A stretch of 28,562 bases of DNA from Dermatophilus congolensis (GTDB taxonomy: Bacteria; Actinomycetota; Actinomycetes; Actinomycetales; Dermatophilaceae). Where the stretch lies: NCBI GenBank assembly GCA_030538115.1, contig JAUNUP010000036.1, positions 1 through 28,562 on the forward strand, read 5' to 3'. This document shows positions 1 to 7,527 of the stretch, in pieces. The notes below the pieces were generated by a model. The model did not search any database. It saw nothing but the letters and a program-made list of their open reading frames with translations, and was not told the origin of the DNA. The stretch's first letter is position 1; each line of letters starts with the position of its first letter. The position numbers and the translations under genes were made by a program.

Positions 1-290
1 CGTGGCACTGCTGCCGGTAGGCGAGATGTGCAGGGACATGTGCCACGGCACCTCCCAGCAGAAGTGCCACGGCACGGCGAGTCGGTCGCCGACCACCCCG
101 ACACAGGAGAAGCGCGTGCGCATCTGGTAGGTCCACACCACCCCGCACCCCGTACCCCGTGCCGTGGCACTGCTGCCGGTAGGCGAGATGTGCAGGGACA
201 TGTGCCACGGCACCTCCCAGCAGAAGTGCCACGGCACGGCGAGTCGGTCGCCGACCACCCCGACACAGGAGAAGCGCGTGCGCATCTGGT
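1..290 (+). repeat. Perfect 128-bp direct repeat, two copies
   Basis: Bases 1-128 and 163-290 are identical, with period 162 and a 34-base C-rich spacer (129-162). The left copy starts at the window edge, so more copies may lie outside. Each copy holds two GTGCCACGGCAC palindrome cores (40-51, 64-75; 202-213, 226-237). A core in opposite orientation heads the second copy (159-170) and is cut by the window edge in the first. Each copy ends with a good ribosome-binding sequence AGGAG, six bases, then GTG CGC ATC TGG and an immediate stop codon. The translated repeat in the forward frame is not protein-like. There is no gene here; this is the intergenic region downstream of the minus-strand gene that ends at 299. 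Confidence 0.95.
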
Positions 291-298
291 GAATCTGG

Positions 299-2746
299 TC
301 ACTCCCGAGTGGCGGGGATGGCGCCGATGAGCCGGTGCACCGAGAAGGTGCGCTGCTCGTCGGAGCCTTCCACGGTCCCGCGCACGCGGCCCGCCTCCAC
401 GTGAGCCGGGTGGAAGAGCAGGCGTGAGGTGCTGCCGTCGCCTGCAGCGAGCCCGATCCACACGGGCGTGGCGGTGGCGGTGGCCTCGCGGAGAACGTCG
501 AGGGTGACGGTCGGGTCGGTGGCCGAGATCCGGGGGCTGGTGGCGTCGGCGTTTTCGCGGCGGCTCAGGTGCTCGTCTCCGAGACGGAGCGCGATCACCG
601 CCCGCATCGCGTCTTCGCTGGTCACCTGGGTTGCATACAGGCGCGATGAGGGGCTCCAGGAGTGGCCGAGCCGGGCGTCGTTCGCCCGAACGGCCTTGGG
701 GCCGTCTGCCTCCACCCCGCCGCCGGCCCCTTCCGCCACGGGCGCGTGCCCGGCCTTGCGCAGGGTGGCGACGACGGTGCGTTTCGCTGCCGGCGAGGCG
801 AGCACGGTCGGGGCGAGGCGACGCAGGTGCAGGTCGCGCACGGCCTTGTCGTGCTCGGCCGCGTCGAGGGCGGAGACGTCGTCGCTGACGATGAACGTGC
901 TTAACGACCCGACCCGCAGGCGGCCGTGGCGTCGAGACACGTCGCGGACGAGGTACTCGAGCGGTTGAGGCACGCCCGCTGGTGCGCGGCGTTCGAGTGT
1001 GGCGAGCAGTTCGTCGGCGGTGGCGCCCGTGTCGAGGTGACGCCGCACGCTGTCGGCCGAGAACCGGAACACGGTTGCGCCACCGCGTGATTCGAGGTCG
1101 GCGGACGATCGGAGCAGGTCGGCGAGAGATCCGTCGAGGCGTCCGGGGACGACGGCGGTGAGGTCGGCCTGCAGCAGCAACTCGTGTGCGGCACGGGGCA
1201 GCGCGGACTCGAGGCCGGCGAGGGTGTCGGCGGCGTCGCGTAGCTCCGGCGGGTCCTGTTCGTCGGGGTGCGACAGGGTCTCTGCGGAGGTGTCGCCGGG
1301 GTTGCTCCGCCAGGCGCGCCACAACGCGGCCCCGGCGTCCGTGATGGCGACATTGCGCAGAACGCCTGCGGTGTCACCGAGATCCGCGGAGACACCGGTA
1401 TCCACGGAGACAAGGCCGAGCGCCGCGGCTTCACGAACCGCCATGCTCACCCCGTCGCGCAGTATCGCGGGGTCGCGACGCGGTTGCCGCCACGTGACCA
1501 GACTGAGCAGGTCATCGGAGCGGAGGGAGACGTCTCCGTGCTCGGCGCGCAGGCCCGCAAGTACGTGCAGCACCCCGTGGCGCACCGCCCGCACCATCGC
1601 CGACGACGCGGTTCTGCCGAACACGGCAGGCGGGATCACTGTGCTCTTCGACCCGGCGGAGGGTGGCGTGTCGCCGATGAGGCCGGGAGCCCGGTCGGTG
1701 CCGAACCACGCGAGCGCGAGCGAAGCCCAGCGCAGGGGTGCGTCGAGGCGGCGCCAGGCGTCGAAGGCCTGGGTGGGGGCGTAGACGAGGTCGTCGGAGC
1801 GGGAACCGCCGATCTCCACAGTGCCGACCAGCCCCGCTGCCCAGGCGAGTTCGAGCAGGATGATCGCATCGTCGCGCTCGAGGTCGAGGTGGGTGGCGAT
1901 GCGGCGCAGCTCGCGCACCCCGAGCGCGTCGGCCCGCAGCACCTTGGGTGGCTCCGCGCCGAGGTGGTGCCCGAGTTCGTCGACGCGTTCCAGCAGACCG
2001 TTCACGGCCGCGAGCGTCGAGGCGCGGGCCGCGTCGGTGACGGGGGTGAGCCGGGGAACGGGCGGCGACAGCGGAGTGCCTGGCGCGATGCGGCCACCGC
2101 GCAGAACGAGCGCGACGTGCCGGGGGAGTTGCACCCGGGTGCCACTGACGGGATCGAGCAGGTCGCGGGTCACGAGGGAGTCGACGGCCCGACGGAGTTC
2201 GTGGGGCGCTTCGGCCGTGAGCTCGCCGACCGGGGGGCCCCAGGTCATCGACTCCAGCAGGTGCCGCGCCTCGGGGGTGATGTCGCGCAGGAGGGCCTGG
2301 ACCTCGCGCGCGTCGTGCGCCGGCGTGGTGCCTGATGCGGGCGCGAGGCCGGCGACGTACGGGCCCAGCGCCTGCACCGTTGTGCCGGAGAACCGGTACC
2401 GCGCGCCTGCCTGCCAGACGAGTGCGAGTCGCCACAGGTGGTCGGCGACGGCGGTGAACTCGGCGCGGTCGACTCCGCACAGGGCGGCCGCATCGTCGAT
2501 GTCACCGTCGGCGACGACGAGGGCTTGCAGCGCTGTCAGGGCCCTTCCGTCGAGGGTGTCGAGGGCTCGGGCCACGCTCGCCGGGTTCGACGCCCGAGAA
2601 GCGAGCGTCGGGATATCGGACGACGGCGGCCGAGCCAAATCCGGCCGGGCGAGCAGCAGGTCGACGAGCTGAGCGTCGGTCCGAGCACGCAGGTCGTCGG
2701 AGAAAACCCCCCGCTTGTCGCCCCCCGATGTCTTCCGCGCACCCAC
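299..2746 (-). CDS. Helicase-associated domain protein (XPB/Ssl2 N-terminal-like)
   Basis: This 815-residue protein matches the actinobacterial family annotated as helicase-associated (Helicase_C_3, XPB/Ssl2 N-terminal-like), which often sits beside the DNA-repair helicase XPB. The best support is the segment around residues 520-650, starting LLLQADLTAVVPGRL and running into a winged-helix-like stretch (STFIVSDD near its end). The N-terminal half is helical and Leu/Ala/Arg-rich (RTDAQLVDLLLARPDL near the start). No Walker motif is visible, so it is not itself a helicase. The GTG at 2744-2746 is the first start after an in-frame TAG. A GGAGG lies only one base before it, too close to be ideal, so the true start may differ slightly. 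The family is known, but its molecular role is not established; a DNA-repair link is an inference from family context. Confidence 0.8.
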   Translation of the reverse strand: MGARKTSGGDKRGVFSDDLRARTDAQLVDLLLARPDLARPPSSDIPTLASRASNPASVARALDTLDGRALTALQALVVADGDIDDAAALCGVDRAEFTAVADHLWRLALVWQAGARYRFSGTTVQALGPYVAGLAPASGTTPAHDAREVQALLRDITPEARHLLESMTWGPPVGELTAEAPHELRRAVDSLVTRDLLDPVSGTRVQLPRHVALVLRGGRIAPGTPLSPPVPRLTPVTDAARASTLAAVNGLLERVDELGHHLGAEPPKVLRADALGVRELRRIATHLDLERDDAIILLELAWAAGLVGTVEIGGSRSDDLVYAPTQAFDAWRRLDAPLRWASLALAWFGTDRAPGLIGDTPPSAGSKSTVIPPAVFGRTASSAMVRAVRHGVLHVLAGLRAEHGDVSLRSDDLLSLVTWRQPRRDPAILRDGVSMAVREAAALGLVSVDTGVSADLGDTAGVLRNVAITDAGAALWRAWRSNPGDTSAETLSHPDEQDPPELRDAADTLAGLESALPRAAHELLLQADLTAVVPGRLDGSLADLLRSSADLESRGGATVFRFSADSVRRHLDTGATADELLATLERRAPAGVPQPLEYLVRDVSRRHGRLRVGSLSTFIVSDDVSALDAAEHDKAVRDLHLRRLAPTVLASPAAKRTVVATLRKAGHAPVAEGAGGGVEADGPKAVRANDARLGHSWSPSSRLYATQVTSEDAMRAVIALRLGDEHLSRRENADATSPRISATDPTVTLDVLREATATATPVWIGLAAGDGSTSRLLFHPAHVEAGRVRGTVEGSDEQRTFSVHRLIGAIPATRE

Positions 2747-2796
2747 ACCTCCACGCTACGGGAGGGTCGGGGCGTCATGTGATGGCGTCCCGGACA

Positions 2797-3004
2797 GTCC
2801 CGTGGCGTGCCCGCTCGCCCTGTCCCGTGGCACCTTCGCTGGAGGTGCGGTGATGCGATCACATGTGCCACGGGACGCCTACGGATCTGGTGCGGTTCTC
2901 CCGGTGGGGGTGCCGTGGCACATGTTCTTTCCGTGATGTCCGGGTTCGGACGGAGGTGCCACGGCACAGACTCCCGGGCGGGGGTCACCCCTGTGCCGTG
3001 GCGC
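2797..3004 (+). repeat. Cluster of GTGCCACGGCAC-type palindromic repeats
   Basis: Six copies of a 12-base element lie in the 302-base gap between the 299-2746 gene and deoR. They are at 2797-2808 (degenerate), 2822-2833, 2865-2876, 2910-2921, 2956-2967 and 2993-3004 (last bases changed). Forms GTGCCGTGGCAC and GTGCCACGGCAC occur in both orientations. The pair 2822-2833/2865-2876 has the variant GTCCCGTGGCAC and its exact reverse complement, so the substitution is compensated and the arms could pair around a 31-base loop. No gene is visible in this gap. The copies lie downstream of deoR and upstream of the helicase-associated gene. Confidence 0.85.
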
Positions 3005-3048
3005 GCCCGCTTACAGTCCCAAGGAACTCCCCGGTTACTTGATCGCAA

Positions 3049-3990
3049 CTATTGCGCTTCCGCTTCCAGGATCAGTTGGGCCGTCGTGCGGTCCGTTACC
3101 AGGTGGGTTGCGTAGCCGGCCCGGAGCGCTACGCCCAGTCCGCGGAGTTTCGTTGCTCCTCCCGCGACCAGGATTCGGGTTCGTTTCAGCCGCAGGTCGG
3201 CCAGCGAGATCCCCACTGTGCGGGAGTCGAGTTCGGGCAGGGCGACCGCGCCGGAGTCGTCGAAGAAGCGTGAGCAGATGTCTCCCGCGGCGTGTTCGAG
3301 CAGGTGGTCGCATTCGGCATCGGAGAGGTAGCCGAGGTTGAAGAGCATCGCCGACGGGTTCACCGCGCCGACCGTGAAGATCGCGACCTGCGCCTCCACG
3401 CCGAGGTCGATGACGTGCCGGATGTGCCGCTCCTTCTCGACGATCTGCTTGGCGAGCACGTCGTCGAAGATCACCGGAAGCGGCAGCGTGCGCGCGTGGG
3501 CGTGGAAGGCGTCGCAGAACAGCCCGATGGTCTCGGCGTCGCCGGTCGAGCGGGAGGTGAGCGACGACCCTCCCTTGAGCGCGATCATCTCCACGCCCGT
3601 ACGGGGTTGGGGAGTGAGGTGGCGCGCGACGGCGTACATGGTTTCGCCCCAGGTCACGCCCACGAGGTCGCCGTCGTGTACCTGCTCGGAGAGCACCTCG
3701 GCTCCGACGCGGCCGAGCTCGGCGAGTGTCGCCGCGTCGTCGTCGAAGGTTCGCCCGAGCCGTACCTCGGTGAGTCCGAAGGTGCGTCGTAGGGCGTCGG
3801 CGAGGGCGGAGTCGTCTTCGCGCGGATCGTGAATGGCCACGGTGACGAACCCGCGATCCTTCGCGTGCTGGATGAGCTTCGACACCGTCGGCCGTGACAC
3901 GCCCAGGCTGCGTGCGACCTCCGCCTGCGAAAGCCCCTGCTCGTAGTACAGGCGCGCGGCGTCGATGGCGGAGGTGTCGCGGGGATTCAT
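3049..3990 (-). CDS. deoR: Deoxyribonucleoside regulator, SorC/DeoR sugar-binding family
   Basis: A 313-residue transcriptional regulator. It has an N-terminal helix-turn-helix (about residues 8-45, LSQAEVARSLGVSRPTVSKL) followed by a SorC-type sugar-phosphate-binding domain to the C-terminus. Landmarks are VTWGETMYAVARHL, VEMIALKGG and the family-typical GGATKLRGLGVALRAGYA near the end. The start at 3990 is chosen because GGGAG lies six bases upstream; an in-frame ATG at 4035 has no comparable signal. It is the last gene of the cdd-nupC-deoR arm. B. subtilis DeoR, of this same SorC family, represses nucleoside catabolism and responds to deoxyribose-5-phosphate. The deo neighbourhood makes the same role likely, but that is inference. 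Confidence 0.85.
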   Translation of the reverse strand: MNPRDTSAIDAARLYYEQGLSQAEVARSLGVSRPTVSKLIQHAKDRGFVTVAIHDPREDDSALADALRRTFGLTEVRLGRTFDDDAATLAELGRVGAEVLSEQVHDGDLVGVTWGETMYAVARHLTPQPRTGVEMIALKGGSSLTSRSTGDAETIGLFCDAFHAHARTLPLPVIFDDVLAKQIVEKERHIRHVIDLGVEAQVAIFTVGAVNPSAMLFNLGYLSDAECDHLLEHAAGDICSRFFDDSGAVALPELDSRTVGISLADLRLKRTRILVAGGATKLRGLGVALRAGYATHLVTDRTTAQLILEAEAQ

Positions 3991-4040
3991 GTCCGACTCC
4001 CGGAGGTCGTGTTGCGGAGGGGCGAGGGAATGCACCGCAG

Positions 4041-4079
4041 CCCTCCCTCCCCGACTCCGAAGAGACCGGGGCGGGAGGG
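4041..4079 (-). terminator. GC-rich hairpin between nupC and deoR
   Basis: A 13-base arm (4041-4053) pairs with 4067-4079 with one mismatch and a 13-base loop. It lies in the 105-base gap after the nupC stop and before the deoR ribosome-binding site. No T-run follows on the minus strand, so it may be a leaky terminator or an RNA-stability element lowering deoR expression relative to cdd-nupC. Confidence 0.5.
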
Positions 4080-4095
4080 CGACGGGCGCGCGGCG

Positions 4096-5310
4096 CTAGA
4101 AGGCGACGACGCCGACGATGGCCGCGTTGAGCAGGTTGGTGCACGTGCCGGCGAGCAGCGCGAGCATGCCGAGTTTGGCCACGTCGCCGCGGCGTTCGGG
4201 GCACAGGCCGCCGAAGGCGCCGATCTGGATGGCGATGGAGGCGAAGTTCGCGAACCCGGCGAGGGCGAAGGTCGAGACCATGATCGCCTTGGGCGAGAGG
4301 TTGCCGACCTCCTGGCTGAACGCGGTGAAGCCGACGAACTCGTTGAGCACGGTCTTCTGGCCGATGAAGTTGCCGACCGTCATCGCTTCGTTCCAGGGCG
4401 TGCCGATGAGCCACGCGATGGGCGCGAAAATGAGGCCGAAGAGGCCTTCGAGTGACCAGTTGTCCTGGCCGAACCAGCCGCCGATGCCGCCGATGATCGC
4501 GGAGAAGAAGGCGATGAGGGCGACGAACGCGATGAGCAGGCAGCCGACGATGACGGCGATCTTGCCGCCGTTCATGGCGCCGGCGCCGAGGGCGTCGATG
4601 ACGTTGCGGGATTCGGTGTCGCGCACGTCGCGCACGCCGGCGTCATTGGTGGGCTCTTCGGTCTCGGGGTAGAAGGCCTTGGCCATGATGAGCGAGCCAG
4701 GCGCGTTCATGACGCTGGCGGCGAGCAGGTAGGGCAGGGGCGCGCCGAGGAGCGAGTAGCCGATGAGGGTCGACCCGGCCACGGCGGCGAATCCGCCTGT
4801 CATGCAGGTGAACAGTTCGGCTTTTGTGAGGCGCTTGATGTAGGGCGCGATCATCAGCGGGGCTTCGCTCTGGCCGAGGAAGATGACGGTCGATGCCCAG
4901 ACGCCCTCGATCTTGCTGGTGCCGAGCAGCTTCTGCAGGGCGGTGCCGAGAATGTCGACGAAGATCTGGATGACGCGCAGGTAGTACAGCGCGCCGATGA
5001 TGGCGCCGAGGAAGATGATGACGGGCAGCACGTTGAGCGCGAAAACGAACCCGTTGTCCTTGGGCAGCAGTCCGCCGAACACGAATTCGGTGCCGCGGTC
5101 GGTGAACTTGATCGCGTCGGTGATGCGCAGGGCGATCCATTCGAGAGCCTTGAAGCCCGGCTCCCACTTGATGACGAGCAGCGCGAACGCGACCTGCAGC
5201 AGCAGGCCGACGCCGAGGGTGCGCCAGTTGATGCGGGTGCGGTGCCGCGAGAACGCGATGGCGATCGCGAAGATCGCGATGATGCCGAGCAGGCCTTGGA
5301 AGCGTTCCAT
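4096..5310 (-). CDS. nupC: Concentrative nucleoside transporter, NupC/CNT family
   Basis: A 404-residue integral membrane protein, the normal length for bacterial CNT transporters, which import nucleosides using a cation gradient. It begins with a hydrophobic segment (LLGIIAIFAIAIAF). It carries the family signatures LGQSEAPLMIAPY (CNT GQ[ST]E motif) about residues 145-157 and NEFVGF about residues 325-330, with many membrane segments between. The start at 5310 is one base after the cdd stop (TGACATG arrangement) with GGAG in the end of cdd, so the two are translationally linked. Its place between cdd and deoR indicates uptake of (deoxy)nucleosides, including cytidine/deoxycytidine, for breakdown. 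Confidence 0.93.
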   Translation of the reverse strand: MERFQGLLGIIAIFAIAIAFSRHRTRINWRTLGVGLLLQVAFALLVIKWEPGFKALEWIALRITDAIKFTDRGTEFVFGGLLPKDNGFVFALNVLPVIIFLGAIIGALYYLRVIQIFVDILGTALQKLLGTSKIEGVWASTVIFLGQSEAPLMIAPYIKRLTKAELFTCMTGGFAAVAGSTLIGYSLLGAPLPYLLAASVMNAPGSLIMAKAFYPETEEPTNDAGVRDVRDTESRNVIDALGAGAMNGGKIAVIVGCLLIAFVALIAFFSAIIGGIGGWFGQDNWSLEGLFGLIFAPIAWLIGTPWNEAMTVGNFIGQKTVLNEFVGFTAFSQEVGNLSPKAIMVSTFALAGFANFASIAIQIGAFGGLCPERRGDVAKLGMLALLAGTCTNLLNAAIVGVVAF

Positions 5311-5311
5311 G

Positions 5312-5734
5312 TCAGTTCTCCAGATCGGACGGGCCGAAGCTGTGCGGGAGGATCTGCTCGAACGGGTAGGTCTCGGGGCCGTTCTCGCCCTCGACGATCA
5401 CCTGCTCGCATGCGAATTCGTTGAGCACCTGGCGGCAGGCGCCGCACGGGAAGCAGGGCTTGGCCTTCAGGCCGATGACGGCGGCCTTGACGATGCGCCG
5501 GTCGCCGCCCTGTACGACCATGCGGGTCGCGGCGGTGCGTTCGGCGCAGATGGCCAGGCCGTACGAGGCGTTCTCGACATTGCACCCGGTCACGACGGTG
5601 CCGTCGGAGAGGAGGAGCGCGGCCCCGACCTGAAAGTCGCTGTACGGGGCGTAGGCGTTGCGGGCGGCCTCGCGGGCGAGTTCGAGCAGGCCCGCGTCAT
5701 CGGGTGGCGTCACTGTCGGCGGCTTTGTCGACAT
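5312..5734 (-). CDS. cdd: Cytidine deaminase
   Basis: A 140-residue cytidine deaminase of the small, homotetrameric class, converting cytidine and deoxycytidine to uridine and deoxyuridine. The zinc/catalytic motif CAE is at residues 63-65 (Cys63 zinc ligand, Glu65 proton shuttle) and PCGAC at 96-100 gives the other two cysteines. The substrate-binding segment around VGAALLLSDGTVVTGCNVENASYG is intact. The start at 5734 is preferred: GGAAGG lies eight bases upstream, while the ATG at 5740 is too close to it. It heads the minus-strand arm cdd-nupC-deoR and feeds deoxyuridine to deoA, which lies divergently. Confidence 0.95.
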   Translation of the reverse strand: MSTKPPTVTPPDDAGLLELAREAARNAYAPYSDFQVGAALLLSDGTVVTGCNVENASYGLAICAERTAATRMVVQGGDRRIVKAAVIGLKAKPCFPCGACRQVLNEFACEQVIVEGENGPETYPFEQILPHSFGPSDLEN

Positions 5735-5842
5735 GATCATGTCCTTCCAGCCGTCGGAGCCAGCTCGACGGCCTTGTCGAGGTCGTGGCCGCTGTGCGTG
5801 AGCGGTGCGGCCCGTGAGGGTGAACGGATGTGCGCTGAGGCG

Positions 5843-5873
5843 TTGACAGACGTTCGTGGCTGCAGCATAGGAT
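5843..5873 (+). promoter_or_regulatory. deoA promoter
   Basis: A consensus -35 TTGACA (5843-5848) and a -10 TAGGAT (5868-5873) are separated by 19 bases, slightly long. They lie about 100 bases upstream of deoA in the divergent cdd/deoA gap. The spacing is the main weakness of the call. Confidence 0.55.
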
Positions 5874-5893
5874 GATGCACATCTGTTCCACAA
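5864..5893 (-). promoter_or_regulatory. cdd-nupC-deoR promoter, overlapping deoA promoter
   Basis: On the minus strand a -10 TATGCT (5869-5864) sits 18 bases downstream of a partial -35 TTGTGG (5893-5888). The -10 overlaps the deoA -10 on the other strand, so polymerase binding at one promoter should exclude the other. Start-site mapping has not been done. Confidence 0.4.
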
Positions 5894-5902
5894 GAGCGAA
5901 CA
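5884..5902. promoter_or_regulatory. Candidate DeoR operator (inverted repeat)
   Basis: TGTTC (5884-5888) and GAACA (5898-5902) form an inverted repeat with a 9-base spacer. It covers the -35 region of the cdd promoter and lies just after the expected deoA start site. A direct repeat with core TTCGTG also flanks the region (5853-5858, 5903-5908). Position fits repression of both arms; assignment to DeoR is inference. Confidence 0.4.
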
Positions 5903-5976
5903 TTCGTGCCTCTGCTGAATCCGTGCCAGGGGCACCCGAGCCGCCCGACGCAGCGCGGCACGAAAGGGGAGATCCC

Positions 5977-7278
5977 ATGTCAGAGCAGTTCGACGCCGTC
6001 GATGTCATCAAGGCGAAGCGCGACCGAAACCGCCTGTCCGACAACGAGATCGACTGGGTCATCGACGCCTACACCCGCGGGGTCGTCGCCGACGAGCAGA
6101 TGGCCGCCCTCGCGATGGCCATCTTCCTCAACGGCATGGACCGCGCCGAGATCGCCCGCTGGACCCACGCGATGATCGAATCCGGCGAGCGGATGAGCTT
6201 CGCCTCCCTGAGCAAGACCACGACCGACAAGCACTCCACCGGCGGTGTCGGCGACAAGATCACGCTGCCGCTCGCGCCGCTCGTCGCCTCCTACGGAGTC
6301 GCCGTGCCGCAGCTCTCGGGCCGCGGCCTCGGCCACACGGGCGGCACGCTCGACAAGCTCGAGGCCATCCCCGGCTGGCAGGCCGACCTCAGCAATGAGC
6401 GGATGATGCAGATCCTCGACGACGTGGGCGCGGTCATCTGCGCCGCCGGAGCGGGGCTCGCGCCGGCCGATAAGAAGCTGTACGCCTTGCGCGACATCAC
6501 GAGCACGGTCGACTGCATCCCGCTCATCGCGAGCTCGATCATGAGTAAGAAGATCGCCGAGGGCACGGGCGCGCTCGTGCTCGACGTGAAGGTCGGCTCG
6601 GGCGCGTTCATGAAAGACCTCGACATCGCCCGCGAACTCGCGCAGACGATGGTCGACCTCGGCACCGACGCGGGTGTGCGCACGGTGGCGCTGCTCACCG
6701 ACATGTCGCGCCCCCTCGGCCGCAAGGTCGGAAACGCCCTCGAGGTGGCCGAGTCGGTCGAGGTTCTCTCCGGAGGCGGCCCGCGCGACGTCGTCGACCT
6801 CACCGTCGCCCTCGCGGAGCAGATGCTCCGCCTCGCCGACGTCGAGACCACCCCCGACGAACTGCGCGAACGTCTCGCCGACGGCCGTGCGATGGACTCC
6901 TGGCGCGGCATGATCGCAGCCCAGGGCGGCGACCCCGACGCTCCGTTGCCGGTGGCGGCTCACCAGCAGGAGGTCGTGGCGCAGAGTGACGGCGTGCTCA
7001 CCCGCCTCGACGCCCTCGCGGTCGGCGTGGCGAGCTGGCGCCTCGGCGCCGGCCGCGCGCGCAAGGAAGACCCGGTGCAGGCAGGCGCGGGCATCGAGAT
7101 CCACGTCGAGCCCGGCGAGCGCGTCACCGCAGGCCAGAAGCTCATGACCCTGCACACCGACATCCCCGAGCGCTTCGAGCGCGCGATCGCCTCCCTCGAC
7201 GGCGGCTTCGACATCGACCCGTCGGCCGCCGACGGCACCGGCGCCCGCGGCGACGTGGTGCTCGACCGCGTCGGCTGA
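5977..7278 (+). CDS. deoA: Thymidine phosphorylase
   Basis: A 433-residue pyrimidine-nucleoside phosphorylase that splits thymidine or deoxyuridine with phosphate to base plus 2-deoxyribose-1-phosphate. The phosphate-binding segment KHSTGGVGDK (85-94) and the family signature SGRGLGHTGGTLDKLE (114-129) are intact, followed by the long alpha/beta domain and a C-terminal beta-rich domain ending near IEIHVEPGERVTAGQ. The start at 5977 has GGGGAG six bases upstream. It opens the plus-strand arm deoA-deoC-phosphomutase, divergent from cdd. The product is processed by the mutase and deoC downstream. Uridine-specific pyrimidine phosphorylase (pdp) is a near alternative that motifs alone do not exclude. 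Confidence 0.93.
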   Translation: MSEQFDAVDVIKAKRDRNRLSDNEIDWVIDAYTRGVVADEQMAALAMAIFLNGMDRAEIARWTHAMIESGERMSFASLSKTTTDKHSTGGVGDKITLPLAPLVASYGVAVPQLSGRGLGHTGGTLDKLEAIPGWQADLSNERMMQILDDVGAVICAAGAGLAPADKKLYALRDITSTVDCIPLIASSIMSKKIAEGTGALVLDVKVGSGAFMKDLDIARELAQTMVDLGTDAGVRTVALLTDMSRPLGRKVGNALEVAESVEVLSGGGPRDVVDLTVALAEQMLRLADVETTPDELRERLADGRAMDSWRGMIAAQGGDPDAPLPVAAHQQEVVAQSDGVLTRLDALAVGVASWRLGAGRARKEDPVQAGAGIEIHVEPGERVTAGQKLMTLHTDIPERFERAIASLDGGFDIDPSAADGTGARGDVVLDRVG

Positions 7279-7299
7279 ACCCGCGCGACCTCGGATCCC

Positions 7300-7423
7300 G
7301 TGCCGTGGCACAGGTGCTGGGAGGCGACGTCGGCGAGGGCATGTGCCACGGCAGAACCACCGACGAAGGTGCCGTGGCACAAGACCCCCGCCACCTCACC
7401 TACCAGCAGAAGTGCCACGGCAC
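7300..7423 (+). repeat. Cluster of GTGCCACGGCAC-type palindromic repeats
   Basis: Four copies at 7300-7311, 7343-7354 (one base changed), 7369-7380 and 7412-7423 alternate in orientation in the 249-base gap between deoA and deoC. The last copy is preceded by CAGCAGAA, exactly as the second core of the 128-bp repeat at the window start. Adjacent inverted copies could fold into hairpins within a deoA-deoC transcript. Confidence 0.88.
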
Positions 7424-7459
7424 GGGGGCTGGTCGCCGGACTCGCCGGTCACGAAAACC

Positions 7460-7513
7460 ACAGCGACACCCCGACAACCTCGTCACACAGCGACACCCCG
7501 ACAACCCCGTCAC
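7460..7513 (+). repeat. Two 27-bp tandem repeats before deoC
   Basis: Bases 7460-7486 and 7487-7513 are identical except for one T/C change. They end immediately before the deoC ribosome-binding site (AGGAG at 7517-7521). They are poor in G runs and predicted to be unstructured; role unknown. Confidence 0.85.
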
Positions 7514-7527
7514 ACCAGGAGAAAACA

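Noticed and set aside
28..330. Forward open frame of 100 codons across the repeats
   Set aside because: It is a translation of the two DNA repeats with no start signal or protein-like composition.
5980..7380. Long minus-strand open frame opposite deoA
   Set aside because: It is a high-GC antisense shadow; deoA has full motifs and a ribosome-binding site.
1..7423. CRISPR-like reading of the repeated GTGCCACGGCAC cores
   Set aside because: Spacing is irregular, orientation alternates, units are only 12 bases and no cas gene is near.
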